Shown: piece by piece, positions 34,901-41,127 of the stretch
Layout: every line of letters begins with the position of its first letter
Numbering within the stretch: position 1 is the first letter of the stretch
Assembly: GCA_015231375.1 (NCBI GenBank)
Contig: JADGBT010000015.1
Coordinates: 40,001-81,127 of the forward strand
Length of the DNA: 41,127 bases
DNA from: Magnetococcales bacterium
GTDB taxonomy: Bacteria > Pseudomonadota > Magnetococcia > Magnetococcales > Magnetaquicoccaceae
Reading direction: 5' to 3'
The notes under the pieces: model-generated
What the model was told of the DNA's origin: nothing
Databases searched by the model: none
Seen by the model: the letters and a program-made list of their open reading frames with translations, nothing else
Position numbers and translations under genes: made by a program

Positions 34901-35559
34901 GTTTCCGGCTCGGTGGGATCCTGACTCGCGCCCCGGCCGAACACCTTCCGGGCCACCAGAAAAGCCCACTCCCCGTTGTCCGGATTGCGGAACAGCTCCG
35001 TGAACACCACCGTCCGATGAACCGCCGCGAACCGGTTGAACCAGGGCGTCTCGCCTTCGCGTTCCGCCCGGTTGGGCAGACCACCGGCCGCATGACGGGC
35101 CTCCTCGGTGCCATCGGGCAACAACACGCGCATTTCGTAATAGTCGGGATAAACCTTGGCGTAACTGGCGAACAGATGGAGCAGAGGCAATTGCAGAATG
35201 CCGTAGCGGCTCTCTTCATCTTCGGTGGCGAGATAGTCTTTCAGCAACGGATTGCCGGCGAACAACGCCGCATTGGCCCCGACCGTGGCCAAACGGGCCG
35301 ACACCTCCCCACGGGTGTCGCGCAACAGTTGTCGCACCGTGTTGAAAGCGTGCTGGGTGGCGGTACGGGTCACCTGTTCTGCGGCGATCCACCCCACGGT
35401 CAGCAACGGTACGCTCACCAGAGGCAGCAACACCAGAATCAGATAACTGCGCAAGGCCAACCCGTTGGGAAACCAACGTCTCCACAGGAGAACCATTCTT
35501 TGACCTTTTTCCCCGTTGTGCTTTACTTTTATAGAGACAGAATCCAACCGGCCATTCAA
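31996..35559 (-). CDS. Hybrid sensor kinase: dCache-like sensor, HAMP, HisKA, HATPase, REC, REC, HPt
   Basis: Protein of 1187 aa. TM1 (about 36-58), a large periplasmic double-Cache-like sensor (about 65-325), TM2 (about 335-357), HAMP (about 358-410), HisKA (RMSHEIRTPLNAIIG) and HATPase (INLLGNAVKFT, GTGLGLAISK). Next comes a degenerate receiver that lacks the acidic pair (MILASRSAP) but keeps an Asp (VILDVERE), then a complete receiver (VEDNPLNQMV, GVLMDLQMPVMDG, YLSKPIE). A repetitive Ala/Asp/Gly-rich linker follows, then an HPt domain with HGIKGMAGNLGA. The annotated ATG overlaps the binding-protein stop by 4 bp; a second ATG (35496, MVLLWRRW) has a better RBS (AAAAAGG) and may be the real start. 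It forms a complete phosphorelay in one chain. Confidence 0.93.
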   Translation of the reverse strand: MNGRLDSVSIKVKHNGEKGQRMVLLWRRWFPNGLALRSYLILVLLPLVSVPLLTVGWIAAEQVTRTATQHAFNTVRQLLRDTRGEVSARLATVGANAALFAGNPLLKDYLATEDEESRYGILQLPLLHLFASYAKVYPDYYEMRVLLPDGTEEARHAAGGLPNRAEREGETPWFNRFAAVHRTVVFTELFRNPDNGEWAFLVARKVFGRGASQDPTEPETWRGGVAITTRPDFLRDRIHATRIGAGGFLLVVNEAGEVVFAPDWAELPFGMLSPALWTRLAAGSQEEEPGLEPLRVEWSGGEALVMGIRLPQGLRLFAVTRAEEFAATARPMGLAVAAVMLVSALLVLVLVQAALKRIVFDPLVKLSGAVRDVGAGALDRRVDLGWVREFAFLAESFNVMVEDLRRSREQIRQQSEQLERDRVKGEFLARMSHEIRTPLNAIIGLGDLVRQTALDARQRDYLVRMEGASRQLLGIINDILDYSRIEAGGLTLEVVPVSLDEVLQRVIDLINVAAMEKRLEWWVDRPIDFPEGLRGDPLRLAQILINLLGNAVKFTERGGEVILGVSVVREERASVRMRFSVRDTGIGMTQEQCARLFHPFSQADGSITRQYGGTGLGLAISKRLVERMDGGIRVVSAPGVGSEFICELTLARDSATAVGRSRKRDALIGEGVMILASRSAPRRFLARMGMELGLTVRVFAASQTALASFGAEPCAWVILDVEREERVWLIGALRGRVPGVRILAPVPLDPEEERPSGGVDVWLDRPILPQTLRVALLGGAAARADSSRERIATERRHVGVRLLLVEDNPLNQMVAREILADFGLTVEIAGNGAEAVARVAREDFDGVLMDLQMPVMDGLTATRRIRALTGRAATLPIVAMTAQAMPGDRDRCLEAGMNDYLSKPIERRALAAVLSKWFPARSGAVGVAEPSEAESRPDGSAEVATDRAVDGSAAADRAADGSAGAVEADPFPEGVEGVDLEDALERLGGRRVMLRRFLESFCRDHGDDAARLRALLAGSGPAGLVEAGALLHGIKGMAGNLGAHGIRGLAGELEETVKAGETPSDEALARFEAACARLCRAVAVLPAIGEEVASGPVGSSGAHGPEGTVLEWIEALRERLGRNDLDAERCLKGLASVLPVESGGGREAVRAIEACVDRYDFAGAIREVEDLAGRLGATGSGRECETA

Positions 35560-36635
35560 TTGAGCAAAGCCCGCAAGATCTCCTTGTAACGCCGGTCGAT
35601 CCGGGGCGGGGGCTTGGCGACAAACTCGGAACGGGTCAACACCGCCTCCGGAGGGTAGATCACCGGATGGTTCCGGTGTTCAGGCCGCAACAACGGTTCG
35701 GCCTCCTGGTTGACGGTGGCAAAATGCAGATGCTGCGCCAACTGGGCCGCGTGGGCCGGTTCGTGGAGAAACTGAATCAAGGCGTAGGCGTCGGACTGGC
35801 GGGTCGAACCCGCCGCCACCACCAGACAATCCACCCACAAGACACTGCCTTCCTCCGGCACGATGAATCCGATGCGGTCATCCAGATCCTTCAAGGTCAG
35901 GGCGTCGCCGTTGAACACCGACGCCAGCCACGCCTCGCCGGTCACCAGCGCCGACTTCCGATCGAACGACGGATACCCATAGGCGCGCACAAAAGGCTTT
36001 TGCGCCATCAGCATGCGCCGCGCCGCCTCGATGGCCGACTCCTCGTAATGATTCCAGGAGTGTCCCAGGGCCTTCATGGCCATGCCCATCAGATCCACCG
36101 ACTCTTTTTCCAGGATGAGACGCTTGCGGAAACGTTCCTCAGGCTGCATGAAGGCTTTCCAGGTGGTGGGGGGATCCGGCACCAGATCCTGCCGATAGGC
36201 GATGCCGAAAGTGCCCCACAGAATCGGCGCGGCATACCCCCGCACCCCCGGATAGGAGTCCAGCCAACGGTCCGGAACATGTCGCAGATGCCCAACCTCC
36301 GTCAGTCCGAGAGGCGCGAGCCAGTTCCGCTTCACATACCCTTGCACCCGCTCGCCGCTGACCACGAACAGATCGAACCCCTTGCCCTGGGTGCGCGCGA
36401 GCAGTTCATCGCGGGTCTCGTCGGTTTCGAACTCCACGGTGCGCAGATGAATGCCGGTCCGCTCCTCGAAACGGCGCGCCAGGGCCGGATCCATGTAATC
36501 CGGCCAGTTGAGCAACACCAGTTCCCGCTTCTCCCCGGCAACCGCCAGACCCATCGATCCGGCGACCGCCAGACACCACAGCCCCACCATCCCGATCCAT
36601 CGCACCCGCCGCGAGCCCCTGCCAGAACGTTCCAT
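35556..36635 (-). CDS. PotD-like periplasmic substrate-binding protein
   Basis: Secreted binding protein of 359 aa. A basic n-region and hydrophobic core (RRVRWIGMVGLWCLAVAGSM) form a signal peptide, probably cleaved near AVAGEKREL. The mature start ELVLLNWPDYMDPAL matches spermidine/putrescine-type binding proteins (PotD/PotF). It also has PILWGTFGIAYRQDLV and GEAWLASVFNGDAL. I start at ATG 36635 because GGGGAGG lies directly upstream and the signal peptide follows; the frame is open to 36734. No permease or ATPase genes follow; instead two sensor kinases do, so it more likely presents a ligand to the kinase sensor than feeds an importer. Confidence 0.88.
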   Translation of the reverse strand: MERSGRGSRRVRWIGMVGLWCLAVAGSMGLAVAGEKRELVLLNWPDYMDPALARRFEERTGIHLRTVEFETDETRDELLARTQGKGFDLFVVSGERVQGYVKRNWLAPLGLTEVGHLRHVPDRWLDSYPGVRGYAAPILWGTFGIAYRQDLVPDPPTTWKAFMQPEERFRKRLILEKESVDLMGMAMKALGHSWNHYEESAIEAARRMLMAQKPFVRAYGYPSFDRKSALVTGEAWLASVFNGDALTLKDLDDRIGFIVPEEGSVLWVDCLVVAAGSTRQSDAYALIQFLHEPAHAAQLAQHLHFATVNQEAEPLLRPEHRNHPVIYPPEAVLTRSEFVAKPPPRIDRRYKEILRALLN

Positions 36636-36741
36636 CCCCCCCTCCCCGTTGGACTGCGACGCACCGATCGAGACCGATCCCCCAATCGCGTGGCGCGGAA
36701 AAGACAATAAAGCCGTTTGCCGCCATGCCTGCATTCGTGAT

Positions 36742-36771
36742 ACCCTAACAAAAGGGTTGTAAACCCGTCAA
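36742..36771 (-). promoter_or_regulatory. Possible promoter of the binding protein/kinase operon
   Basis: On the minus strand: TTGACG (36771-36766), 18 nt, TAGGGT (36747-36742). A palindrome GGGTT-GTA-AACCC lies within the spacer and could be an operator. The -10 match is weak. Confidence 0.35.
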
Positions 36772-36822
36772 TCGGTATCCACGACAGCATGCATTTCTTG
36801 AAGAAATATACGGAAAAAACGG

Positions 36823-37749
36823 ATGCCGGAACATCCACCGCCCCCCAACCGCTCGCACTACGATACCACCTTCAAGGATCTGTTCGAGCAACCGCCCCAG
36901 CACCTGTTGCACCTGCTGATCGGTCGTCGGGCTGTGGGCCAACTGCCGGTGGAGTTCGCCTCCACGCAAAAACGCATTCCGGACTGCCTGTTTCTGCTGG
37001 AAGACAAGGCGCTGTTCCACCTGGAATTGCAAGGCAACCCGGAACCGATGGAATGGCGCATGCTGATCTATCGCGCCTTGATCCGGCAACGGTATCCGGA
37101 GAGTCCCCTGCTCCAGAAGGTGCTTTATGTCGGCGAGAAGAAATGGCGCCCCCGGGGCGTCATCGATGAACCGGGTCTGTCGTTTCGTTTTGAAGTGGTG
37201 GACATTCGCGACATCGACTGCCGTGAACTGCTGGCCAGTCCGGCGTTGGAAGAAAACATACTGGCGGTGTTGTGCCGCATGGATCAACCCCGCCGCACGA
37301 TCCACAAGATTTTATCGCGCATCAACGCACAACCACCCAAGGCCCGATCCGACGCCCTGACACGACTCTTGCTGCTCTCCCGACTGCGCAAGCTGGAACA
37401 CACGATCCAAACGGAGGCTACCGAAATGGCACTGACATTCAATTTGATGGAAAATGAAGTCCTGGGCCCCCTGATTCTGAAAGAACAACGCCAACAAAAC
37501 CAGAAAGCGCGTCAGGAAGGACTCCAGGAAGGACTCCACAAAGGACTCCAGAAAGGACTCCAGAAAGGACTCCAGAAAGGACTCCGCGAAGCGGCGATCA
37601 CCATTCTGTTACGCCAGATGAAGCGGCGTTATGGTCTGGTGCCGGAGTGGGCGGCCCAACAGGTCGCGCAGGCCGATATGGAGCGCCTGAACGACTGGAG
37701 CGAATACATTCTGGAGGCCGAATCCCTGGAAGCATTGCTGGCCAAATGA
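36823..37749 (+). CDS. Rpn-family (PD-(D/E)XK) recombination-promoting nuclease/putative transposase-like protein
   Basis: Protein of 308 aa of the Rpn/DUF4351-associated family. The N-terminal nuclease-like core has [10 protein letters not shown] (13-22), D54 in [12 protein letters not shown] and the ExQ motif E68-L-Q70 (FHLELQGNP), the PD-(D/E)XK pattern of this group. E. coli Rpn proteins are DNA nucleases linked to recA-independent recombination and phage defence. Residues 231-254 are six tandem tetrapeptides ([12 protein letters not shown]) and the C-terminal domain is helical. An internal start with a strong RBS at 37426 could make a C-terminal fragment (listed separately). The main ATG follows GGAAAAAACGG. 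No transposon ends are visible. Confidence 0.85.
   Translation: MPEHPPPPNRSHYDTTFKDLFEQPPQHLLHLLIGRRAVGQLPVEFASTQKRIPDCLFLLEDKALFHLELQGNPEPMEWRMLIYRALIRQRYPESPLLQKVLYVGEKKWRPRGVIDEPGLSFRFEVVDIRDIDCRELLASPALEENILAVLCRMDQPRRTIHKILSRINAQPPKARSDALTRLLLLSRLRKLEHTIQTEATEMALTFNLMENEVLGPLILKEQRQQNQKARQEGLQEGLHKGLQKGLQKGLQKGLREAAITILLRQMKRRYGLVPEWAAQQVAQADMERLNDWSEYILEAESLEALLAK
37426..37749 (+). CDS. Possible intragenic C-terminal product of the Rpn gene
   Basis: In-frame ATG at codon 202 of the Rpn gene, preceded by ACGGAGG with 8 nt spacing, a better ribosome-binding site than the main start has. It would give a 107-aa protein ([18 protein letters not shown], then the tetrapeptide repeats and the C-terminal helical domain) without the nuclease core. 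Intragenic products of this kind are reported to inhibit full-length E. coli Rpn proteins. Whether it is made here is inferred. Confidence 0.5.
   Translation: MALTFNLMENEVLGPLILKEQRQQNQKARQEGLQEGLHKGLQKGLQKGLQKGLREAAITILLRQMKRRYGLVPEWAAQQVAQADMERLNDWSEYILEAESLEALLAK
37513..37584 (+). repeat. Six tandem 12-bp repeats inside the Rpn gene
   Basis: Six contiguous copies of a 12-bp unit (variants of CAGAAAGGACTC) at 37513-37524 through 37573-37584; the last three are identical. Each adds four residues, so copy-number change alters protein length without a frameshift. Confidence 0.9.
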
Positions 37750-37792
37750 CGGCTCGAACCCCCGCGCCCTTGTCCCCGATGGAATGGAAACG

Positions 37793-40384
37793 ATGAACAA
37801 ATACAATCCCCAAGCAGTGGAAGCCAAATGGCAGCGGATCTGGGAGGCCGAACAGAGCTTCCGGGCCGACGAAAACGGCAGCGGTGAGAAGTTCTATCTT
37901 CTGGTGATGTTCCCCTACCCCTCGGGCCGGATCCATATGGGGCATGTGCGCAACTACGCCATCGGCGACGCCATCGCCCGGCAGAAGCGACTGCTGGGAC
38001 ATCGGGTGCTGCAACCCATGGGGTGGGACGCTTTCGGCATGCCGGCGGAAAACGCCGCCATCTCCCAAAAGAGACATCCCCGATCCTGGACCTACGACAA
38101 CATCGCCGCCATGCGACGGGAACTCCAGTCCATGGGGCTGGCCTACGACTGGACGCGGGAGTTCGCCACCTGCGATCCGGATTACGCCCACTGGGAGCAG
38201 ACGCTGTTTCTCAAGCTGTACGAAAAGGGACTCATCTACCGCAAGCAGTCCCTGGTCAACTGGGATCCGGTGGATCACACCGTGCTGGCCAACGAACAGG
38301 TCATCGACGGCAAGGGGTGGCGCAGCGGCGCGACCGTGCAGCGCAAGGAGCTGTCCCAATGGTTTCTCAAGATCACCCACTACGCGGATGAGCTGCTGGC
38401 CGGAATCGACACCCTCACGGGCTGGCCGGATACGGTGCGCACCATGCAGACCCACTGGATCGGCAAAAGCCACGGGGTGGAGTTCGCGTTCGCCATCGAG
38501 GGGGAAAGCGCCACCCTGCCGGTCTACACCACCCGCCCCGACACCATCATGGGGGTGACGTTTTGTTCCATCGCCCCGGAGCATCCCCTGGCCACGCAGG
38601 TGGCCACCCGGGATCCGGCGGCGGCGGCCTTCATCCGGGAGTGCCAGCAGAGCGGCACCAGCGAAGAGACCCTGGAACGGCTGGAGAAAAAAGGCCATCC
38701 CACCGGTCTGCTGGCCATCCATCCTCTGACCGGAGAGAAGATTCCCGTCTTCATCGCCAACTTCGTGCTGATGAGCTACGGAACCGGCGCGGTGATGGCG
38801 GTGCCGGCCCACGATCAACGGGATTTCGAATTCGCCCGTTCCCATGGGTTGCCGATCCGGGTGGTGATTCAGCCCGCCGGGACCACCCTCGATCCGGCCA
38901 CCCTGAACGAAGCCTACACCGGCCCCGGCATCCTGACCGCCTCCGGCCCCTTCGACGGTCTGGACAACGAAACCGCCAAGAAACAGGTGGCGGAACGTTT
39001 CGCCTCCCTGGGGATCGGTCAGGCCAAGATCCAGTACCGGTTGCGGGACTGGGGCATCTCCCGGCAACGCTACTGGGGCAATCCGATTCCCTTCATCCAC
39101 TGCCCCGACTGCGGCGTGGTGCCGGTGCCGACCCCGGATCTGCCGGTACGGCTGCCGGAGGATGTGCTGGAGCTGTTCGGTCAGCCGGGCAACCCCCTGG
39201 ACCGCCATCCCACCTGGAAATCGGTCTCCTGCCCGGTGTGCCAGAAACCGGCCCGGCGGGAAACCGACACCATGGACACCTTCATGGAGTCGTCGTGGTA
39301 TTTTCTGCGTTACTGCTCTCCGGATCTGAAGACCGCTCCCCTGGACCGGGCGCGGGTGGATCACTGGATGCCGGTGGATCAATATGTCGGCGGGGTGGAG
39401 CACGCGGTGCTGCATCTGCTGTACGCCCGGTTTTTCCACAAGGCGTTGAGGGATGTGGATCAGGTGAGCTGCGACGAACCGTTCACCCGTCTTCTGACCC
39501 AGGGCATGGTGCGCAAGGATACCCACATCTGCCCGGAACACGGCTGGCGCTATCCTCATGAAAGCACGGAACAAGACGGCAACCTGCTCTGTGTCGAATG
39601 CGGCTCGCCCATCCAGGTGGGCCGCAACGAAAAAATGTCCAAAAGCAAACACAACGTGGTGGATCCCAACCAAATCATCCAGGGGTACGGGGCGGATACC
39701 GCCCGCGTCTTCATGCTGTTCGCGGCCCCGCCGGAACAGGATCTGGAGTGGAGCGACACCGGGGTGGACGGAGCGTGGCGTTTTCTCAACCGGTTGTGGC
39801 GTCTGGTCCATCAGATCGTCGAACGGACTCCCGGTGCCACGGCGGCTTGTGGCATGCCGGAGGCTCCCGCCTTGCGGACGCTGCGGGGCAAGACCCACGA
39901 AACCATCGACAAGCTGACCCGGGACATGACCCGCCATCAGTTCAACACCGCAATTTCGGCGGTCATGGAGCTGATCAACGCGGCCAGCGCCCATTTGAAT
40001 CAGACGCAAGCCGAGGTGTTGAGCGGCGAGGAGGCGGCCATCCTGCGGGAGCTGGCGGAAACCGTGGTGGTGGTGATGAATCCCTTTGCGCCCCACATCA
40101 CGGCGGAGCTGTGGCAGGAGACGCTCGGCATGCCGGACCGGCTGCACGCGGCCCGCTGGCCCCAGGTCGATCCCGAGGCGCTGGTGCGGGCCGAGCTGAC
40201 GGTGGTGGTGCAGATCAACGGCAAGCTCCGGGCGCGGATCACCGTGCCCGCCGACGCTCCGGCGGCCGTCCAGGAACAGATGGCGCTCCACGATGGCGCC
40301 ATTCAGCAGCACCTGGCGGACAAAAACGTGCTCAAGATGGTGACGATTCCCGGCAAGCTGATCAACATCGTGGTCCGGCCCTGA
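37793..40384 (+). CDS. leuS: Leucyl-tRNA synthetase
   Basis: Class I synthetase charging tRNA-Leu (863 aa from this start, standard length). The HIGH-type motif is in [19 protein letters not shown] near residue 45. The CP1 editing domain has the Thr-rich [12 protein letters not shown] and an Asp-containing [19 protein letters not shown]. Zinc-type cysteines appear in CPDCGVVP and CPVCQKP, then [12 protein letters not shown] and a C-terminal anticodon-binding domain. I prefer ATG 37793 ([13 protein letters not shown]) because of the GGAA about 8 nt upstream; ATG 37784 adds three residues. It starts 43 bp after the Rpn gene and leads into lptE, the order also seen in E. coli. Confidence 0.98.
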   Translation: MNKYNPQAVEAKWQRIWEAEQSFRADENGSGEKFYLLVMFPYPSGRIHMGHVRNYAIGDAIARQKRLLGHRVLQPMGWDAFGMPAENAAISQKRHPRSWTYDNIAAMRRELQSMGLAYDWTREFATCDPDYAHWEQTLFLKLYEKGLIYRKQSLVNWDPVDHTVLANEQVIDGKGWRSGATVQRKELSQWFLKITHYADELLAGIDTLTGWPDTVRTMQTHWIGKSHGVEFAFAIEGESATLPVYTTRPDTIMGVTFCSIAPEHPLATQVATRDPAAAAFIRECQQSGTSEETLERLEKKGHPTGLLAIHPLTGEKIPVFIANFVLMSYGTGAVMAVPAHDQRDFEFARSHGLPIRVVIQPAGTTLDPATLNEAYTGPGILTASGPFDGLDNETAKKQVAERFASLGIGQAKIQYRLRDWGISRQRYWGNPIPFIHCPDCGVVPVPTPDLPVRLPEDVLELFGQPGNPLDRHPTWKSVSCPVCQKPARRETDTMDTFMESSWYFLRYCSPDLKTAPLDRARVDHWMPVDQYVGGVEHAVLHLLYARFFHKALRDVDQVSCDEPFTRLLTQGMVRKDTHICPEHGWRYPHESTEQDGNLLCVECGSPIQVGRNEKMSKSKHNVVDPNQIIQGYGADTARVFMLFAAPPEQDLEWSDTGVDGAWRFLNRLWRLVHQIVERTPGATAACGMPEAPALRTLRGKTHETIDKLTRDMTRHQFNTAISAVMELINAASAHLNQTQAEVLSGEEAAILRELAETVVVVMNPFAPHITAELWQETLGMPDRLHAARWPQVDPEALVRAELTVVVQINGKLRARITVPADAPAAVQEQMALHDGAIQQHLADKNVLKMVTIPGKLINIVVRP

Positions 40385-40421
40385 CATGACACCTTTTTCT
40401 CTCGATAATCCAGGAACTCTT

Positions 40422-40997
40422 ATGACCCATCGGCGCATGACCCGTGCCGGACTGAGCGGACTGTTGATGGTTTGGCTGCTCTCCGGCTGCGGCTATCGTT
40501 TTCCGGCTGAACGGATGAACAATCAGGAGCATGGCCGCTGGGAGCAGACCGTGCTGACCGTCGAAGGGGTGCACAACGGCGTGCGCGCCGACGCGGTGCT
40601 GACCCGCATGCTCGACGAAATCCTGGTGACCCGGATGGGGCCTTTCGCCACCGCCCGTTCGGCCACCGATCCCCGACGGCTGCGGGTACGTCTGGATGCG
40701 GTCAACCGGGATCTGATCCTGGAGGACAGCTCCGGTCGCGCCAACCAGTACCGGGTGACCATCACCGCCCGTCCCGAACTGGAAGTGGATGGCAAACCCC
40801 GGAAGCCGGGTTATCCTCTGGTCAAGGGGGTGGCCACCTACTACGAGCCCAGCTCCGGCACGGCCAGTCGCGCCGCCCGCATGCGCGCCGAAACCGAAGC
40901 CATGCATCAGCTTGCCGACTCCCTGGTGGCCCTGCTGGCCGCAGATTTCCAACCCCACGCCGGCCCCCCCAAAAAACCGGACACCCCCAACCCCTGA
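40422..40997 (+). CDS. lptE: LPS-assembly lipoprotein LptE
   Basis: Outer-membrane lipoprotein (191 aa) that plugs the LptD barrel and helps deliver LPS to the cell surface. It has a lipoprotein signal peptide with lipobox LLSGC (acylated C23), then GYRF, the usual first residues of mature LptE, followed by an alpha/beta LptE-type domain. ATG 40422 has AGGA about 8 nt upstream; the frame is open to 40386, but that leader does not look like a signal peptide. It lies 37 bp after leuS, as in the conserved leuS-lptE-holA order, but holA is not next in the remaining 130 bp. The C-terminus is Pro/Lys-rich. Confidence 0.88.
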   Translation: MTHRRMTRAGLSGLLMVWLLSGCGYRFPAERMNNQEHGRWEQTVLTVEGVHNGVRADAVLTRMLDEILVTRMGPFATARSATDPRRLRVRLDAVNRDLILEDSSGRANQYRVTITARPELEVDGKPRKPGYPLVKGVATYYEPSSGTASRAARMRAETEAMHQLADSLVALLAADFQPHAGPPKKPDTPNP

Positions 40998-41015
40998 CCC
41001 CCCCATGTTGGTCAA

Positions 41016-41071
41016 GATCCGGGGCCGCCACCCGCACCACCAGCGGCCCCGGATCGTCCGCCTCGCTTTTT
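41016..41071 (+). terminator. Strong hairpin terminator after lptE
   Basis: GATCCGGGGCCGC (41016-41028) and GCGGCCCCGGATC (41043-41055) form a perfect 13-bp stem with a 14-nt loop. A T-run (41067-41071) follows after 11 nt. It is the most stable inverted repeat in the window and ends the leuS-lptE transcript. Confidence 0.65.
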
Positions 41072-41127
41072 CGTTCGGACTTCCACACCACTCCCCCCCG
41101 CGCTCCACATCTGTACTTGTCAAGACT

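Noticed and set aside
36823-37749. Active insertion sequence
   Set aside because: The Rpn-type gene is often annotated as a transposase, but there are no terminal inverted repeats or target duplications around it.
37598-40438. 946-codon open frame antisense to leuS
   Set aside because: leuS on the plus strand has all class I synthetase motifs. The antisense frame is Gly/His/Arg-rich low-complexity, typical of shadow frames in GC-rich DNA.
1-41127. Magnetosome (mam/mms) genes that would confirm a magnetotactic bacterium
   Set aside because: None were seen; the organism suggestion rests only on general gene content.

Overview
The window is GC-rich, densely packed chromosomal DNA from a Gram-negative proteobacterium. 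The gene set points to the alphaproteobacterial neighbourhood: a fused IspDF, a MucR/Ros zinc-finger regulator, LptE, and many large sensor kinases. I suspect a Magnetococcales-like (Etaproteobacteria) free-living bacterium, but no rRNA or magnetosome gene is present to prove it. There are no tRNAs, rRNAs, CRISPR arrays, phages or complete insertion sequences.

Layout. 1-7.7 kb is housekeeping: ispDF, a PilZ protein, a nucleotide-sugar epimerase, rnhA, a YdcH/DUF465 protein, a DUF551 protein, trmB, an MFS exporter and holA. 7.8-10.8 kb holds a chemoreceptor-like protein translationally coupled to an Hsp15/S4 protein. 11.0-17.2 kb is the highlight: one tightly packed operon coding for an Rcp1-like response regulator, KaiB, a receiver protein with a KaiA-like C-terminal domain, a second divergent KaiB, a two-domain KaiC with both phosphosites, a PAS histidine kinase and a hybrid histidine kinase. 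17.6-24.1 kb has an orphan DUF47 (PhoU-like) gene, then a succinate dehydrogenase/fumarate reductase of the SdhABE type (no SdhC/SdhD anchors; CCG-domain subunit instead) running into a fused pabB-pabC gene. 24.2-29.3 kb has a MucR regulator, uvrA, a siroheme-type dehydrogenase and a helical-repeat protein. 29.4-36.6 kb (minus strand) is a three-gene sensory operon: a PotD-like periplasmic binding protein, a hybrid kinase with HPt domain, and a triple-PAS kinase, joined by 4-bp ATGA overlaps at the annotated starts. 36.8-41 kb has an Rpn-family nuclease-like gene with in-frame tandem repeats, then leuS and lptE.

How the genes may work together. The kai operon has parts for a phosphorylation-based timer (KaiC plus two KaiBs), a possible KaiA-type activator whose receiver looks phosphorylatable, and its own two-component input/output proteins. 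Cyanobacterial KaiA has a pseudo-receiver, so a KaiA-like protein with an intact receiver would couple phosphorelay signalling directly to KaiC. This is the best candidate for an undescribed system here. The second is the Rpn gene, which has a strong internal ribosome-binding site placed to make a free C-terminal fragment, as in the intragenic antitoxins described for E. coli rpn genes. A similar internal Shine-Dalgarno sits at the IspD/IspF junction.

Limits: all family calls come from reading motifs by eye. No database search or structure prediction was run. Several starts are ambiguous and are flagged.
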